55,456 bases of DNA, from positions 1 through 55,456 of the forward strand of contig JALQPE010002303.1 in NCBI GenBank assembly GCA_030407315.1. Direction: 5' to 3'. Position 1 is the stretch's first letter; the number at the start of each line of letters is the position of its first letter. Origin of the DNA: Asparagopsis taxiformis. Taxonomy: Eukaryota > Rhodophyta > Florideophyceae > Bonnemaisoniales > Bonnemaisoniaceae. The translations under genes were made by a program, and so were the position numbers. Positions 1 through 10,050 of the stretch are shown here, one piece after another. The notes beneath the pieces were generated by a model. The model ran no database searches and was not told where the DNA came from. It was given only the letters and a program-made list of their open reading frames with translations.

Positions 1-95
1 GAGGCTGTTTCTATTGGTCAGTCCCACCCGGGGTCATCCAATAGGATGTTGACACGACCCCCACCAACCAGGGCAGACCACCGCGTGGTATGACA
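1..95 (-). repeat. 3' LTR, inner part only
   Basis: This stretch repeats 23325-23418 almost base for base and ends on the plus strand in TATGACA. The LTR therefore starts TGTCATACC in element orientation. A polypurine tract abuts it directly, as expected for a 3' LTR. The rest of the LTR lies beyond the left edge of the window. Confidence 0.85.
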
Positions 96-112
96 TCGCC
101 CCCTCCTAAGCC
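96..112 (-). promoter_or_regulatory. Polypurine tract of the Ty3 element
   Basis: On the minus strand the bases directly before the LTR read GGCTTAGGAGGGGGCGA. A purine run touching the LTR start TGTCATACC is the classic primer for plus-strand DNA synthesis in LTR elements. It fixes the inner edge of the 3' LTR and proves that the + strand ORF further right lies inside the element. Confidence 0.75.
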
Positions 113-547
113 AATTTGTCGTCCCGACAATTCCAAAAATCTACTGATTTTAAATTCCCAAATTATTTCCACCGCCGTGGCCGCCAACCGGATAAAAATT
201 TTGACCGCCAAAATTTGGCTGATATTTTACCCCGTGCACACGTTTCCACTCCCGAGCGTCGCTCATCATCTGAGTAACGACCTTTCAGGTTTTCGTCCTT
301 TCACCGGCTTTGCCGTGTTGTCCAACCTTGTTCTCCCTCCGGTCCTGCCGGTTTGCGAAGCGATCTCGCTGGCGATTCAAGTCTTGTTGCCTCGCTGAGG
401 TTTGCGCGCGTGATACGCGATTTTCTTGCGTTAAGGGTAATACCCGCCTTGCGTTCTTCCGCGGCGTCCCTTCGGGATTCAAGCAAGACCTCACGCCTGT
501 GGCGACCGTACGACTTGTCTGTTGCGTTGCTTCTGACTCCAGTGGAG
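113..547. other. Non-coding leader of the antisense ORF
   Basis: No supported gene is seen here. Short ORFs on both strands overlap each other and show no domain. The stretch lies between the polypurine tract and a TATTTAAG box, so it is 3' untranslated region for the gag-pol transcript and upstream region for the + strand ORF. Confidence 0.4.
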
Positions 548-555
548 TATTTAAG
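548..555 (+). promoter_or_regulatory. TATA-like box TATTTAAG upstream of the antisense ORF
   Basis: TATTTAAG lies 453 bp inside the LTR edge and 18 bp before the ATG at 573. The second Ty3-type element has the same octamer 382 bp inside its LTR, upstream of the homologous-looking ORF. The promoter role is inferred from this repeated placement; no transcript evidence is available. Confidence 0.45.
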
Positions 556-572
556 GACTGCTGTTACTCAGC

Positions 573-3500
573 ATGGTCGATCGCATTAACAGCCCGACAG
601 GCAACATGCCAACACGTTCTACGCGGGCGGCTATCCCCGTCCAACCAACCCCCTATCAGGCGTCGCGCGCACCTTCGACTCCAACCCCGGCGACGCCGAC
701 AACTAACCCTTCCGCTTACCGCTGCTGGCGTTCAGCTTCTTCTTCTCACCACCGATCCGGTTCAACCTTCGGTTCGCAGGCTAACCCTCTACAGGGACTG
801 GTCAAGAACAGGCGAAGACACCATTCGGCCGCTCACCGTCCGCCGAGTCCCTCACCTGAGGTTACGCTCGTAAAGACAATCCCGGTAAACCGGTTGTGCT
901 GCCTTCGGTAGTTCCGCCCCCAAGCGACCCTCATCCTTGAGGTAGAAGAAGTTGAAGTTCAACGGGATACCCGCGTTCACCGCCATCGGACAAGCAAGGG
1001 ACTCCCCAGCCTTCGCGCCGCACGCCGGAACCGGCAGAAATTATCGTTGACGCTGCTGTGGCTTCGCAGCCCAGTTCGACCCCCGCACCTCTGCCGCTCC
1101 TGCTGTCACAGGCCGTTACAATCGTTCCCCGTCCATCGGAGTATCCGGATCCTTATGCGAAACCTCGCTCGTCCACACGGAATCCCGTTACGGCTGAGCC
1201 GGTTAAGTCCAATAATCCTTATGAGGACTTATACAGCCGTAATCGGCAATTCATCAATCGATGCGCGAAACCGCAAGGCGGCCGAAGAAGCGGGTCAGCG
1301 GGCTGGTTGCCAGCAATTCGACGCGAGCCGCGTATGGGTCCGGGGATATGGACGTGGCAACCGCAAGGAAGACAAGGTCAGTTGGTATATTGGTAGATCC
1401 AAAAACCAGCTCCTGCTGTTACGGCTGCGCCGACTTTATTCATCGCCCAAGCGGGTTCCGGCTCCTTCCGCCGATTGCCGTCGCGAAGGCGAATTTTATT
1501 CCTTCGAATGCTTCGGAGCTCATGGTCTTTGACTCACATGAGTTGCCTTTTCAAGGTATTTGAGAGCTCCGTGGGAGTATTAACCCTTTTGCACGCCTGC
1601 CCCTACGGAGTTTTTTAAGCGAGAGACGTTACCGACTTACGTCGAGACCTCCGTCTCATGGCAGGTGTAAACACCGTGATACTCATGCGCTGCATAACAG
1701 CTGGTCGGCTTATGCCCCATTGCCGTCGTGTCGGCCGATGCGACATTTCCGTGTACCACACACGTTGCTGTGCGACCGTACCTTCTTCTTCACCCAGGCG
1801 ATGCCTTGTACGTTTGAGGATGAACCGTCGATTGTTCGAGTCACACTCGGATCAAGGGAGCGTCCCCGACTTACCTATCGTTAGGTCCAAGATGGTTTGC
1901 GTATCCGCCCGCGCCGGATACCGGTATGTTGGAACATCACATGCGTGTACACGCGCGTCACCTAACCCGGACTACCGGTTTGCAGTGTCGTCACTTGACT
2001 ACCGAGTGTTCGGTTACCGAGCTAATCGGAGCATAGACCATCGCCCTGCGAACTTGGTGGTACCTACAGCAGAGCTGAATTCGACGTTGGAAGATCCCCG
2101 ATGGGAAGGCAAATCACCGCCCTTGTGTTTGCCCATTGGGGATACACCAGCGATGCTGTATTTCCACAGTGTGGTAGAGGCGGATCCCCGTCCTTGGTGA
2201 AGCCTCGGTATTTGGACTATGTCCTGTTAGAGCGAGAGCTCATGATTGGTTTGGAATTGGCTCGTCTCGTAGAGACTAGAGGGTTCCTCCCGGTATTGGC
2301 CAAACACTTGGCAGAGTCGGCTATCACGACGTGGAAGACATTCCATGAGATGCCGTTATCACCGGTTGTACCGAAGACGCGTAGCGTAGATGTGAAGGTT
2401 ATCATCGACCTCCTCGAGGCTTCTTACAAGACCACCGATGGTATAGAGGAGATTGCTTGTACAATCGAAGGCGTTGCGCCGAGAAATCTTCCTTTACTCG
2501 CATCCGAGTTTGCCCTTCAAACGGCGAAGGCCGCGGCGTATACTACCCGGGACGGGACTGTGGTTGAGACTCCTCCGTTTCGTCGGGACGGTGAATTTGC
2601 CGAGAACGGCTATCTTACGGTCGACCCGCCAAGTTACTCCGACGGAGATTTGGAGGACTACATGTACAAACCCGAACGGGAGATGCACGTTCCACGCCCT
2701 GGGCGTTCGACACCTGCTGGTCATTATCGTCCAGCCGATTCCGGCGTCTCTCCTCATCCAACTGCTCCTGTAGAGCCAGCTTCTTACGAAGCGATGGAAC
2801 CCCCGGCAGTTGTCCCTCCACCAGCCCCACTGGATCTTTCTCGCTCTACCCGTCCGGGTCTTCGGCTTCTACGGCAGCGCCGTTTCTGTCACCAGACCGT
2901 CAATCCGGTCAGTCACTCGAGGATGACGGTACGGTCGGTCGTGCTACCGCTCGCGCGGATGTTTCTTGGATCCAGTTGTCTGCGGCGCAGTTATTATCGG
3001 TTACGAATGTGCGCCAATTGGCGGATAGTCTTGGTGATGGCCAACTTTCGTCGGTGTTTCATCCACGGGATGACGGTTACCCCGTTCGCAATGCGTTGGA
3101 TACTTTGGCGTTAACGTGTGTCACGTTGGGTACTTGGTACAAGGAAAGTCGCGAGCGACGGGATTGCTGCAGTAACGCGCTATCGCGCAGAGCGTACAGG
3201 TCGCCGCTTAGCGGAAGAGAAGGTGTTCAAATTGGAAAAGGACTTAACTGCGAGGCAGAAGACGTTCGATGAACTAGTGACAAGAGTCCGAGAGCTTGAG
3301 GAAGAATTGCGCTTAGCGCGTAGGCGCATACCGCATGAGCGGGGTAGGGATACGACACAAGCCCTGGAGACTCCAGCTAGTATTCAACCTCGAGGAGGGA
3401 TATCCGGTCGTCGTCGGGATCGTTCTCCCGCTGAGCGCGACGATGGTCGAAATATCCGCCCCCGGGCGCTTCTCCAGTTAAACACGACTCCGCCGTTGCT

Positions 3501-3633
3501 TCAGCGCATCGAAGCACGGGATCCCTTGAGGGAGGAGTCTCCGGATATGTCCGATGAGGTGGTCACTAATTCTCCGACGGTATCGGTTCCTTCAGTCCCT
3601 GCTGTGCTCATCATCGCCCACCGGCTCGTTTAA
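573..3633 (+). pseudogene. Antisense accessory ORF of the Ty3 element, broken by frameshifts
   Basis: The reading frame starts with a Pro/Ser/Thr-rich stretch (MPTRSTRAA at 606) and continues in pieces through all three + frames. One well-kept segment runs from about 1990 to 2200 and then, in another frame, 2197-2850. A further segment is near 2830-3110, and the last frame is 3118-3633. The last segment is rich in Glu, Lys, Arg and Leu (around 3180-3330) and should form a coiled coil, followed by a basic Arg/Asp-rich tail. The motifs VVPTAEL (near 2056), VKPRYL (2197) and LVETRGF (near 2263) match VVPSEL, VKERFL and FVERRVF at nearly the same spacing in the ORF at 53524. No known domain is recognised. 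It is neither gag, with no zinc knuckle, nor envelope, with no clear membrane anchor. The function is unknown. The exact frameshift positions cannot be fixed without an intact copy. Confidence 0.6.
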
Positions 3634-4106
3634 CCACTTCCCGTCGGATGCTGGACGCATTCGTCCTCGCGACACTCGTCGTTCTACGGCTCAACATCCG
3701 ACCAACCGGTCATTGAGGCCAACCTCTTCCTACCCTTGCATCAGCGCCCCCGTCCCTCCGACAACTTCCGACGTTAGACGTCTTACTTCCGTAACCGGGT
3801 TTACCTTCTTATACGCATTTGCGTTTCACTCTCATGTTAGATCGTTCATCCATGCGCCGTGTGCGGCTTTGTCATGTCTCCCATTAAAATTTGGAATGTT
3901 TTTGTTGTTTTTATGGAATTTTTCGTCCGCCGATTGGCTTCATATTTCTACCGCTCGCGGTTTTTGTTATTTGGCCAACCCGACGGGTGCTGTTCGTGGG
4001 TCTTACCGGCTCAACCTTGTGGTCATTAGCGGTGACGCCGCGATCACTAGCCGTCCTACTGACGCTCTTGCGTACAACAGCTTCGCTGTGGGGCAGCTCT
4101 GCCGTT
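3634..4106. other. Spacer between chromodomain and antisense ORF
   Basis: The convergent ends of the minus-strand pol and the plus-strand accessory ORF face each other here. The ORFs crossing this stretch on the + strand are mirror frames of the pol tail. No further gene is supported. Confidence 0.4.
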
Positions 4107-4298
4107 CTACTTACCACGCCTTTTGGCCGTTCGTCGTTTAGACGTTTTCTTACCCGCTTGGCGGTCAACTTTCCGGAAGTACCGAGATATTTGCTCGTCT
4201 GGCACGTTGTGCCGTTGCGTCCACGTAGGGTCACGATACCCGTACCACTTCACGAGGAACCATTCCTCCTGATCGTCGTCGACGACATAATCGATCAA
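4107..4298 (-). pseudogene. Chromodomain at the integrase C-terminus
   Basis: The frame contains DYVVDDD, then WFLVKWYGY, then DPTWTQRHNVPDE and ISRYF. The spacing of the Y, W, W and YF residues is that of a chromodomain, followed by a Lys/Arg-rich tail. In chromoviruses this module sits at the end of integrase and steers insertion towards marked chromatin. It is out of frame with the integrase core because of frameshifts upstream, so in this copy it would not be made as part of the polyprotein. Confidence 0.8.
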
Positions 4299-4787
4299 GT
4301 CGTCTATGGCGAATTCCTGTTCCTCAGGTGGTCCCAGGTTGTGGGAGACAGTTCCCGGTTCGGGTATAACCTCTTGGCTCGACGAGCGTCGTCTGCTTCC
4401 GGTGTTGGCCGTGTCCCCTGCAGGGTTATCGGCTCAGCCGAAGTAGCTTCTTGGGATATTTCCATGCCGTGTGGTCGGCTTATTCTTGTTTGTCGACGAG
4501 AGCGACTATTCTTCTTCGGACTTGTTCCGGGTGGTGCCTTATGGGTTGATCGATGCGTAGCCGGGAGAACGTCTTGTTGGCGTCTTGGGAAGCAGGTTCC
4601 TGCATTGTGTCAAGAGTTTCATCCTCGGCGAGGTCAATTTGAGTGGTCATTGGCTGTGAAGCAGCATTTTTATTACGACGTATGTCAGCCTGGGCCCCCT
4701 CCTCAAAGACGGTTCGTCTCGGACCGATACTCGGTATGTTAGTTACGGAATTACCTTCAACCGCGGGGCGGGATGACAAAGGCTTGG

Positions 4788-5057
4788 TTACAGGGTGACC
4801 TGGGGGTTGTCCGGTGTGAAGAGTACGCGCTGCGGACCTGATGTCTCGCGACGTAGTCGTTCTTCCGCCATAGTCGGCACCGTGTTGGCGGCTTGATCGT
4901 CAGTTCTTGCCGCAGGTACGGGTGCTCCGTTAAAAGTTAACCGTGAGTGCGGTATTTCCTGTTCAGGTTGTGGCGCATACGTCACGCGGTCGTGGCTAAC
5001 TTGTTCGACAAGTCCATCACGTTCAATATGGACGGTACGCCTACCGCTCTTTAGCAA
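4788..5057 (-). pseudogene. Integrase C-terminal region
   Basis: The frame begins with RRTVHIERDGLVEQVSHDRV, followed by TYAPQP. This is the small C-terminal fold found in Ty3-group integrases just before the variable tail and chromodomain. It lies between the DDE core (5265-5717) and the chromodomain (4107-4298) but in a different frame from the core. The stretch 4299-4787 holds only low-complexity tail frames. Confidence 0.6.
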
Positions 5058-5264
5058 CCTTAAAAAGGTCCTTGCGCCAGTGGCGTCAACTTGTTTCGTT
5101 CCCGTACTTCGGGGTTGTCAAGGTAGACGTAATCACCCTCCTGAAGGAGTCGTTTGGTCTTCCGGATCCTTCGGTCAAAGTCCCGTTTATAACGCGCTTG
5201 CGTGGCTTGGAGCCGTTGACCGACTTCTCAATCGCGTGAGCAATCCGTTGCAGGAAATCCTGTT

Positions 5265-5717
5265 TCAAGAAAGCGTCCGGTTTTTGCCGTGATCTCGTCG
5301 AGTGATGAAGGGAGTAAGGGGGTGGGGGTCGCTTAGGATAAGGTCAAAGGGTGTCGTCCCTGTCGTGCGATGCACGTGCGTATTATACGCGTAAGTCAAC
5401 GCTGGTGCGTATACATCCCAGTCATTCTGGTTCTCATTTACGTAGTTGCGTAACATGTTCAACAACGTACGGTTGTACCGTTCTACCTGACCGTTGGTCT
5501 GAGGGTGGTAGGTTGTTGTGAACAAGTTCTTTGTTCCAAGTTGCAGGCAAACAGCCTGAAAAAGTTTGGAAGCAAACTGAGGTCCATTATCGGAAAGCAA
5601 CGTCCTAGGGGGACCGTACTTGAAAACCCAGTGGGTGCAGAAGGCAACAGCCACATGGTAAGCAGTGATACTGCGTAATGGTACAACCTGAGTAAGCTTC
5701 GTGAAGCGACAGGTAAT
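5265..5717 (-). pseudogene. Integrase catalytic core, frameshifted from the upstream pol frame
   Basis: The frame contains LLSDNGPQFAS (second catalytic Asp) and TYHPQTNGQVERYNRTL (catalytic Glu), as in all Ty3-type integrases. The first Asp (VSIDLLGPL) is upstream in the other frame. Reading through, an extra A near 5716-5720 (context TTAGTTAATTACC on the minus strand) puts the two parts out of frame, so the core is broken by what looks like a 1-base insertion. The ORF ends at 5265. The next 200 bases are again in shifted frames. Confidence 0.85.
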
Positions 5718-7761
5718 TAACTAAAAGGTGAAGGTTACGCTTCTTCGTTTTAGGCAACGGGCCTAATAAGTCTATAGAGACTTCTTCCAGCGGTGCTGAA
5801 GCTGGGAATAGTTTCAATGTGTTTGCGTGTCTACGCAACTTGAGGCGGTTCTTGGCGCAAGCCTGACAACGTTCAACCGTAGCGGTTATATCCGCGGCCA
5901 TGGCAGGCCAATAATACGAGAGACGCATAGTCTCATACATACGGTTTTGTCCGGGGTGACCCGCGAGTACGTCGTGATGACACATCTTCAACAGGCGGGG
6001 CCTGAGTGTTCTTGGTACAACCACTTGGTGGGAATTGTCCAGATTGGATTTACGTCGCAAGACACCTTGGTCATCTTCAAAGAAGACAGTGTCAGACTTC
6101 TGACTTGCCAATACTTGTTGACAAAAGTCATCAGAGCGTTGCTCCTCAATCCACTCGTTGAGTGTTATCGGTTCGGAACCCTCTGTCTGAGGGTGTGTCG
6201 TTAGGACAGCTGGGTTTATTCCCGTTAGGGATTTGTCAGTGTAATTCCGCGCGATGAGCACATCAAAGAACCAAGGGTTCATCTCTTCTGTAACAGGTAC
6301 TTCCTGGGTAAGGTCATACGCGAAGAGTGTGGGAATTTCGTCATCCACCGGATGTGGGTCTAACCCTTCTGTTTCAACACGCGATAACGCGTCTGGTACT
6401 TGGTGAACCCTACCGGGGCGATAGACTATGGTGTAGTCAAACTCTAAAAGGCGGAGTCGCCAACGGCAAAGGCGCCCGGATGGGTCGGTGATGTTCATCA
6501 ACCAACGCAACGCGTTATGATCGGATCGTACCACAAACTTTGTTTGCTCAAGGTATGGTCTGAGGGTAGTGACTGCCCATACTACAGCGAGACACTCGCG
6601 CTCTGTCGGAGAATATCCCCGTTCGGGTTTGGTTAAGGTCCGCGACCAGTATCCTACAGGACGATAGTTGTCGTCATCCTGCTGTTGCAACAGCGCACAC
6701 CCTATCTGATACGCAGAAGCGTCCGTGTCTACGATGTAGGGTTTACCCACTCTTGGTAGAGCCAATATTGGTGGTTGCACCAAGGATTCCTTGAGTTGTT
6801 CAAACGCGTGGCGTTGTTCCTCTGTTGGAGGCATTGAACCGAAGCTCGGTAGGTTTTCCTTAGTCAACATCGCGTTGAGGGGGTGGGAGATATCCGCGTA
6901 CCCCTTCACGAAACGGTGGAAGACCCCGCAGCTCCCGAGGAAAGAACGCATTTGCGTAGGTGTGGTCGGAAAAGTTGCTTTCGCAATAGCGTCCGTTGCC
7001 GTTTGGGCGACCGCTAGCTTACCTGGCATAACCACATGTCCAAGGTAATCTACCTTCGCTTCGAAGAAGTGGCACTTGGCCAGTTTTAGGGTTACCCCTG
7101 CCTTCCTCAACAGTGTGAGTACCTGATCCACCTGATGAAGGTGTTCTTCCTCACTCCGTGAGAAGACGATGACGTCGTCAAGATAGATGAGACAAGTTTG
7201 CCAGCGTACGCTGCTTAAGATAATATCGATAGCACGTTGGAACGTGGCGGGCGCATTCTTCAGCCCGAAGGGCAATCGTTTAAATCGATATGTTCCAAGG
7301 TGCGACGTAAAGGCCGTCTTATCCCGATCCTCGGAGGCAACGGGAATCTGCCAATAACCCGAGTTACAGTCGAGCGTGGTGAACACGCGTGCATCTCCTA
7401 AGGAGTCTATACAATCGTCCATACGAGGCAACGGATAAGCGTCCGATATTGTGATATCGTTGAGACGGCGGTAGTCAACGCAAAAGCGTAGCTTACCATC
7501 CTTCTTGGGTACCAAGACAACTGGGCTAGCCCACTCAGAATTCGAGGGTTCGATGACCCCTTTCTCTAGCATGGAGATGATCTCCTTACTTGCTAGCTCC
7601 CTTCTCAAGGGTCCCATCCGGTATGGTTGCTGTCGACGAGGTCGACTTCCTTCGATTACATCGATCCGATGCTCGGTTGCTTTAATGTCTCCAAGAGACC
7701 CGTCCCACATGGACTCATGCTGCGATAGCATCGCTATAATTTTCTCCTTCAACTGCGGTTG
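5605..7761 (-). CDS. Pol: reverse transcriptase, RNase H and integrase N-terminus (Ty3 group)
   Basis: This is the longest intact piece of the polyprotein, about 715 residues. The RT holds SPVVLVPKKDG, FTTLDCNSGYWQI, LPFGLKNAPATFQR and the catalytic IYLDDVIVFS. RNase H follows with YIVDTDASAY, YSPTERECLA and PDALSR. The integrase zinc-binding region has the His pair (CHHDVLAGHPG) and the Cys pair (CQACAKN), then the first catalytic Asp in SIDLLGPL. The frame runs on without a shift from the protease ORF but is separated from it by a single TAG at 7762-7764. The nearest start-like codon, TTG at 7752, is not convincing, so translation probably depended on the upstream gag-protease frame. A frameshift near 5718 ends the meaningful protein. 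Confidence 0.92.
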   Translation of the reverse strand, partial: QPQLKEKIIAMLSQHESMWDGSLGDIKATEHRIDVIEGSRPRRQQPYRMGPLRRELASKEIISMLEKGVIEPSNSEWASPVVLVPKKDGKLRFCVDYRRLNDITISDAYPLPRMDDCIDSLGDARVFTTLDCNSGYWQIPVASEDRDKTAFTSHLGTYRFKRLPFGLKNAPATFQRAIDIILSSVRWQTCLIYLDDVIVFSRSEEEHLHQVDQVLTLLRKAGVTLKLAKCHFFEAKVDYLGHVVMPGKLAVAQTATDAIAKATFPTTPTQMRSFLGSCGVFHRFVKGYADISHPLNAMLTKENLPSFGSMPPTEEQRHAFEQLKESLVQPPILALPRVGKPYIVDTDASAYQIGCALLQQQDDDNYRPVGYWSRTLTKPERGYSPTERECLAVVWAVTTLRPYLEQTKFVVRSDHNALRWLMNITDPSGRLCRWRLRLLEFDYTIVYRPGRVHQVPDALSRVETEGLDPHPVDDEIPTLFAYDLTQEVPVTEEMNPWFFDVLIARNYTDKSLTGINPAVLTTHPQTEGSEPITLNEWIEEQRSDDFCQQVLASQKSDTVFFEDDQGVLRRKSNLDNSHQVVVPRTLRPRLLKMCHHDVLAGHPGQNRMYETMRLSYYWPAMAADITATVERCQACAKNRLKLRRHANTLKLFPASAPLEEVSIDLLGPLPKTKKRNLHLLVNYLSLHEAYSGCTITQYHCLPCGCCLLHPLGFQVRSP

Positions 7762-8808
7762 CTAAAGGTGTTCCAAGGATACATCCTCCCGCCATTGCGG
7801 ATTCTCTTTCTCCTTGGTTCCCGTCGCCGGGTTGGTCAGACTGATGATACGGTCTGTACCGGAAGAGGATAACTCACTGGGGAGCTTTCGATCGGCTGTG
7901 CCGGGTGCTCGACGAGCAATACCAACAACCGTCCCCTTCGGGAGGTATCTCTCTGCTGACCCAAAATTCGTTAGAATAACAGTGAAGACTGTTCGAGGAA
8001 TGATTTCGGCAATGCCGTTCGGCATTGAGATCCGCTGTCGGTGGAAAAGTTTTCCCTTCGCCTCGAGGAGGCTTAGTCCGCCCCCAGCACAGACAACCGA
8101 TGCGGTTACTTGGGTCATGGGGGGAAGGGTGATTTCTCTTGCTAGTCGGATCCGGTTGGACTGGTGGTCCAAATCAGTACCCTGCGTAGGGCTTGGCTCA
8201 TGTACATAGCAAGAAGAAGGAGAGTTGTTCATTTTACTCACATTCTGCATAAGCAGTATGGCTATCGAGCCACCATCATGCACATCAATGCGCTGAGCGC
8301 GGCATCGAATTGCCTCTACATGCGAGTTCATGATACCTGTTCCCAGGATAACTGGTACTGCCAGTTTAGGGGCTACGAAGAATTCTGCGTCCAGAAGCTT
8401 TCGGCCTAGCTGTATTAGCAGATTGATTCTTCCCGTTATCCTGAGAGGATTACCATTGGCGTCTGCCAGTTGAGGGATATTCCCGGTCTGCGCGGCATAG
8501 GCCTTCCATCCCTTAGGTAAGGTTGATTCTTGGACGACCGAAGGACCGGAACCGGTGTCCATAACCATACGCATAGGCGTTAGAAGTGTCTCGGAAATTC
8601 CGATAGACCCTAAAACCACGTAGTGGGCTGCCTTCAAGAGACATGCAGCCTTTGGCTGAGAAGGGAGGCGATAAGGGGTATCCCCGGTTGGTGTCTGGGT
8701 AGGACGGTTCAACCGTTTTGGTTTCTTCGTTCCACCCTGTGGAGGTGTAGATGGTGCGATATCCACCCCACAGCGAAGCTGTTCCACCCCCTGGCGGGAG
8801 CGCGACAC
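7762..8808 (-). CDS. Aspartic protease region of the Ty3 polyprotein
   Basis: The frame of about 348 residues contains VMDTGSGPSVV, the catalytic Asp loop of retroviral-type proteases. After it come the hydrophobic strand AVPVILGTGIM and long flanks of unknown role. It starts in the -1 frame relative to gag; gag ends at TAA 8823-8825 and the overlap holds GGAAAAC. The listed start at 8808 is GTG, so initiation there is doubtful and frameshift expression is more likely. The ORF ends with TAG at 7762-7764, after which the same frame continues directly into pol. The TAG is followed by CAA, a context known from programmed stop readthrough, but a simple CAG to TAG mutation would look the same. Confidence 0.8.
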   Translation of the reverse strand: MSRSRQGVEQLRCGVDIAPSTPPQGGTKKPKRLNRPTQTPTGDTPYRLPSQPKAACLLKAAHYVVLGSIGISETLLTPMRMVMDTGSGPSVVQESTLPKGWKAYAAQTGNIPQLADANGNPLRITGRINLLIQLGRKLLDAEFFVAPKLAVPVILGTGIMNSHVEAIRCRAQRIDVHDGGSIAILLMQNVSKMNNSPSSCYVHEPSPTQGTDLDHQSNRIRLAREITLPPMTQVTASVVCAGGGLSLLEAKGKLFHRQRISMPNGIAEIIPRTVFTVILTNFGSAERYLPKGTVVGIARRAPGTADRKLPSELSSSGTDRIISLTNPATGTKEKENPQWREDVSLEHL

Positions 8809-8822
8809 CTCACTCCCCCCGG

Positions 8823-9126
8823 TTAGTTTTCCGACGAAGTGTCGGATGTTTCATCTGAAGATGCTAGAGCATCAACTGCGGTTTCTTCCGAACGAGAAGG
8901 ACCAATACTCCGTTGCAATCCGGAAGCAAGATTTGTTTGTTCAACGACGTTGTCGTCCTCGGCAAACGCGACCATTCGCGGAAACGGTTTCTGCCGTTGG
9001 AGAACTGTTTTAGCAGGGACCTGCTTCTTCTTGAACTTGTCGAATTGCCGTTGCTGTCGGCGCATGACTTGTTCCGGCTCTTGCTGGTATGCATAGTTCG
9101 CGAAAGCGAAATACATTCCCACGGAA
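8823..9126 (-). pseudogene. Gag C-terminal part, separated by the nested element
   Basis: This minus-strand frame continues gag beyond the inserted element. Starting from TCC at 9125, the frame runs through MYFAFANYAY, a Gln/Lys/Arg-rich stretch and an acidic Ser-rich end, and stops at 8823. Joining it to the gag part that ends at 21017 across a single CG dinucleotide gives one uninterrupted frame (Ser-Arg-Ser-Val). That shows it is the original C-terminus and not a separate gene. Confidence 0.8.
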
Positions 9127-9128
9127 CG

Positions 9129-9161
9129 CGTCTGTGTTCTCGGAAATGGACGCGGACGTCC
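9129..9161 (+). repeat. Left terminal inverted repeat of copy 1
   Basis: This matches the right terminus at 20982-21014 in reverse complement with about two mismatches. The same sequence starts copy 2 at 51143. It ends in the palindrome GGACGTCC, which recurs many times inside the element. Confidence 0.85.
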
Positions 9162-9365
9162 ACAACCTCTAGTACACCTAGTATTACTAGGCGGACGTCC
9201 ATGTTCTCCAGTATTTTTGGATGTCCGCCTAGATCCGGACGTCCATGCGGTCTAGTACGTCTAGTATTACTAGGACGACATTCATTGTTTCTAGTACCAC
9301 GGATGTCCCCCTCGGGATGGACTTCCGCCATGTCTATGTCAACCTAGGACGGGCGCCGGTTCAGA
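9162..9365. repeat. Left subterminal palindrome block
   Basis: The stretch repeats short motifs: GGACGTCC (near 9192 and 9239), TGGATGTCC variants, CTAGTA/TACTAG pairs and CTAGTATTACTAG. Copy 2 (51176-51380) keeps the block nearly unchanged. Such subterminal motif clusters in DNA transposons usually bind transposase; that role is inferred here. Confidence 0.6.
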
Positions 9366-10050
9366 AATTCAAAAATTTCGACCCCAGAAATTTCTGCCGC
9401 CTTGCTCGACATGGATGTCCGCATCCATCACGGCGACCACTCTATTTTTCCTTGTCGGTCGACTCCAATTTTGTCTTTAATTTTTTCATCCTCTCGCTCA
9501 CACCCCCTTCCATTTGGTGCTCACCTCCCCCGTACTGTACCTCAAACACCCCCAATACCACTCTAGAACGCATTTTCAGCTACCTATCCCCGCTTCCACG
9601 GTGCACACCTCCATTCCATACCTACTTTTCTGCTCTACCGTACAGATTTCTTATAACCAGTCCTCATACTACCTCAGAATAGGGAAAAACATCCCCTATC
9701 CCCTCGACCATGCTCTCCCCCATCACCTTTGCAACGTATTGTTCTTCAATACCCTCTCTCCTCTACCTTCAACCCCTCTCCTTCGCCCTCTCCACAAACT
9801 TCCCCTGCAGCTTACTCTTCGACCTGCTCCACCCCTCCCTCCCTCACCTGCTCCATGCCCCCACGCCATCCGCATCTTCGATACCGTATACACCACCACC
9901 ACCACCACCGGCCCACGCTCCCGCTCCCCCGCCGTCTCCCCAGAAACCTCCCCGCTCTGAAACACATATCAACCCCCACTTCGCACCCATCCTCCCACTC
10001 CCCTCCCTCCCCAAATACAATAACCCTCTTCTTCCCCATCACATCCCCAC
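9366..10050. other. Strongly C-rich block, no supported gene
   Basis: The plus strand is almost free of G over several hundred bases (for example 9700-10050), so ORFs on both strands are long by composition alone. The plus-strand frames are not kept between copy 1 and copy 2 (indels shift them), so I do not call them genes. On the minus strand the block would be the 3' part of a transcript from the ORF at 10051-10368. Confidence 0.5.

Noticed and set aside
3891..4742. A 283-codon + strand ORF
   Set aside because: It is the mirror frame of the pol C-terminus and chromodomain, and has no domain of its own.
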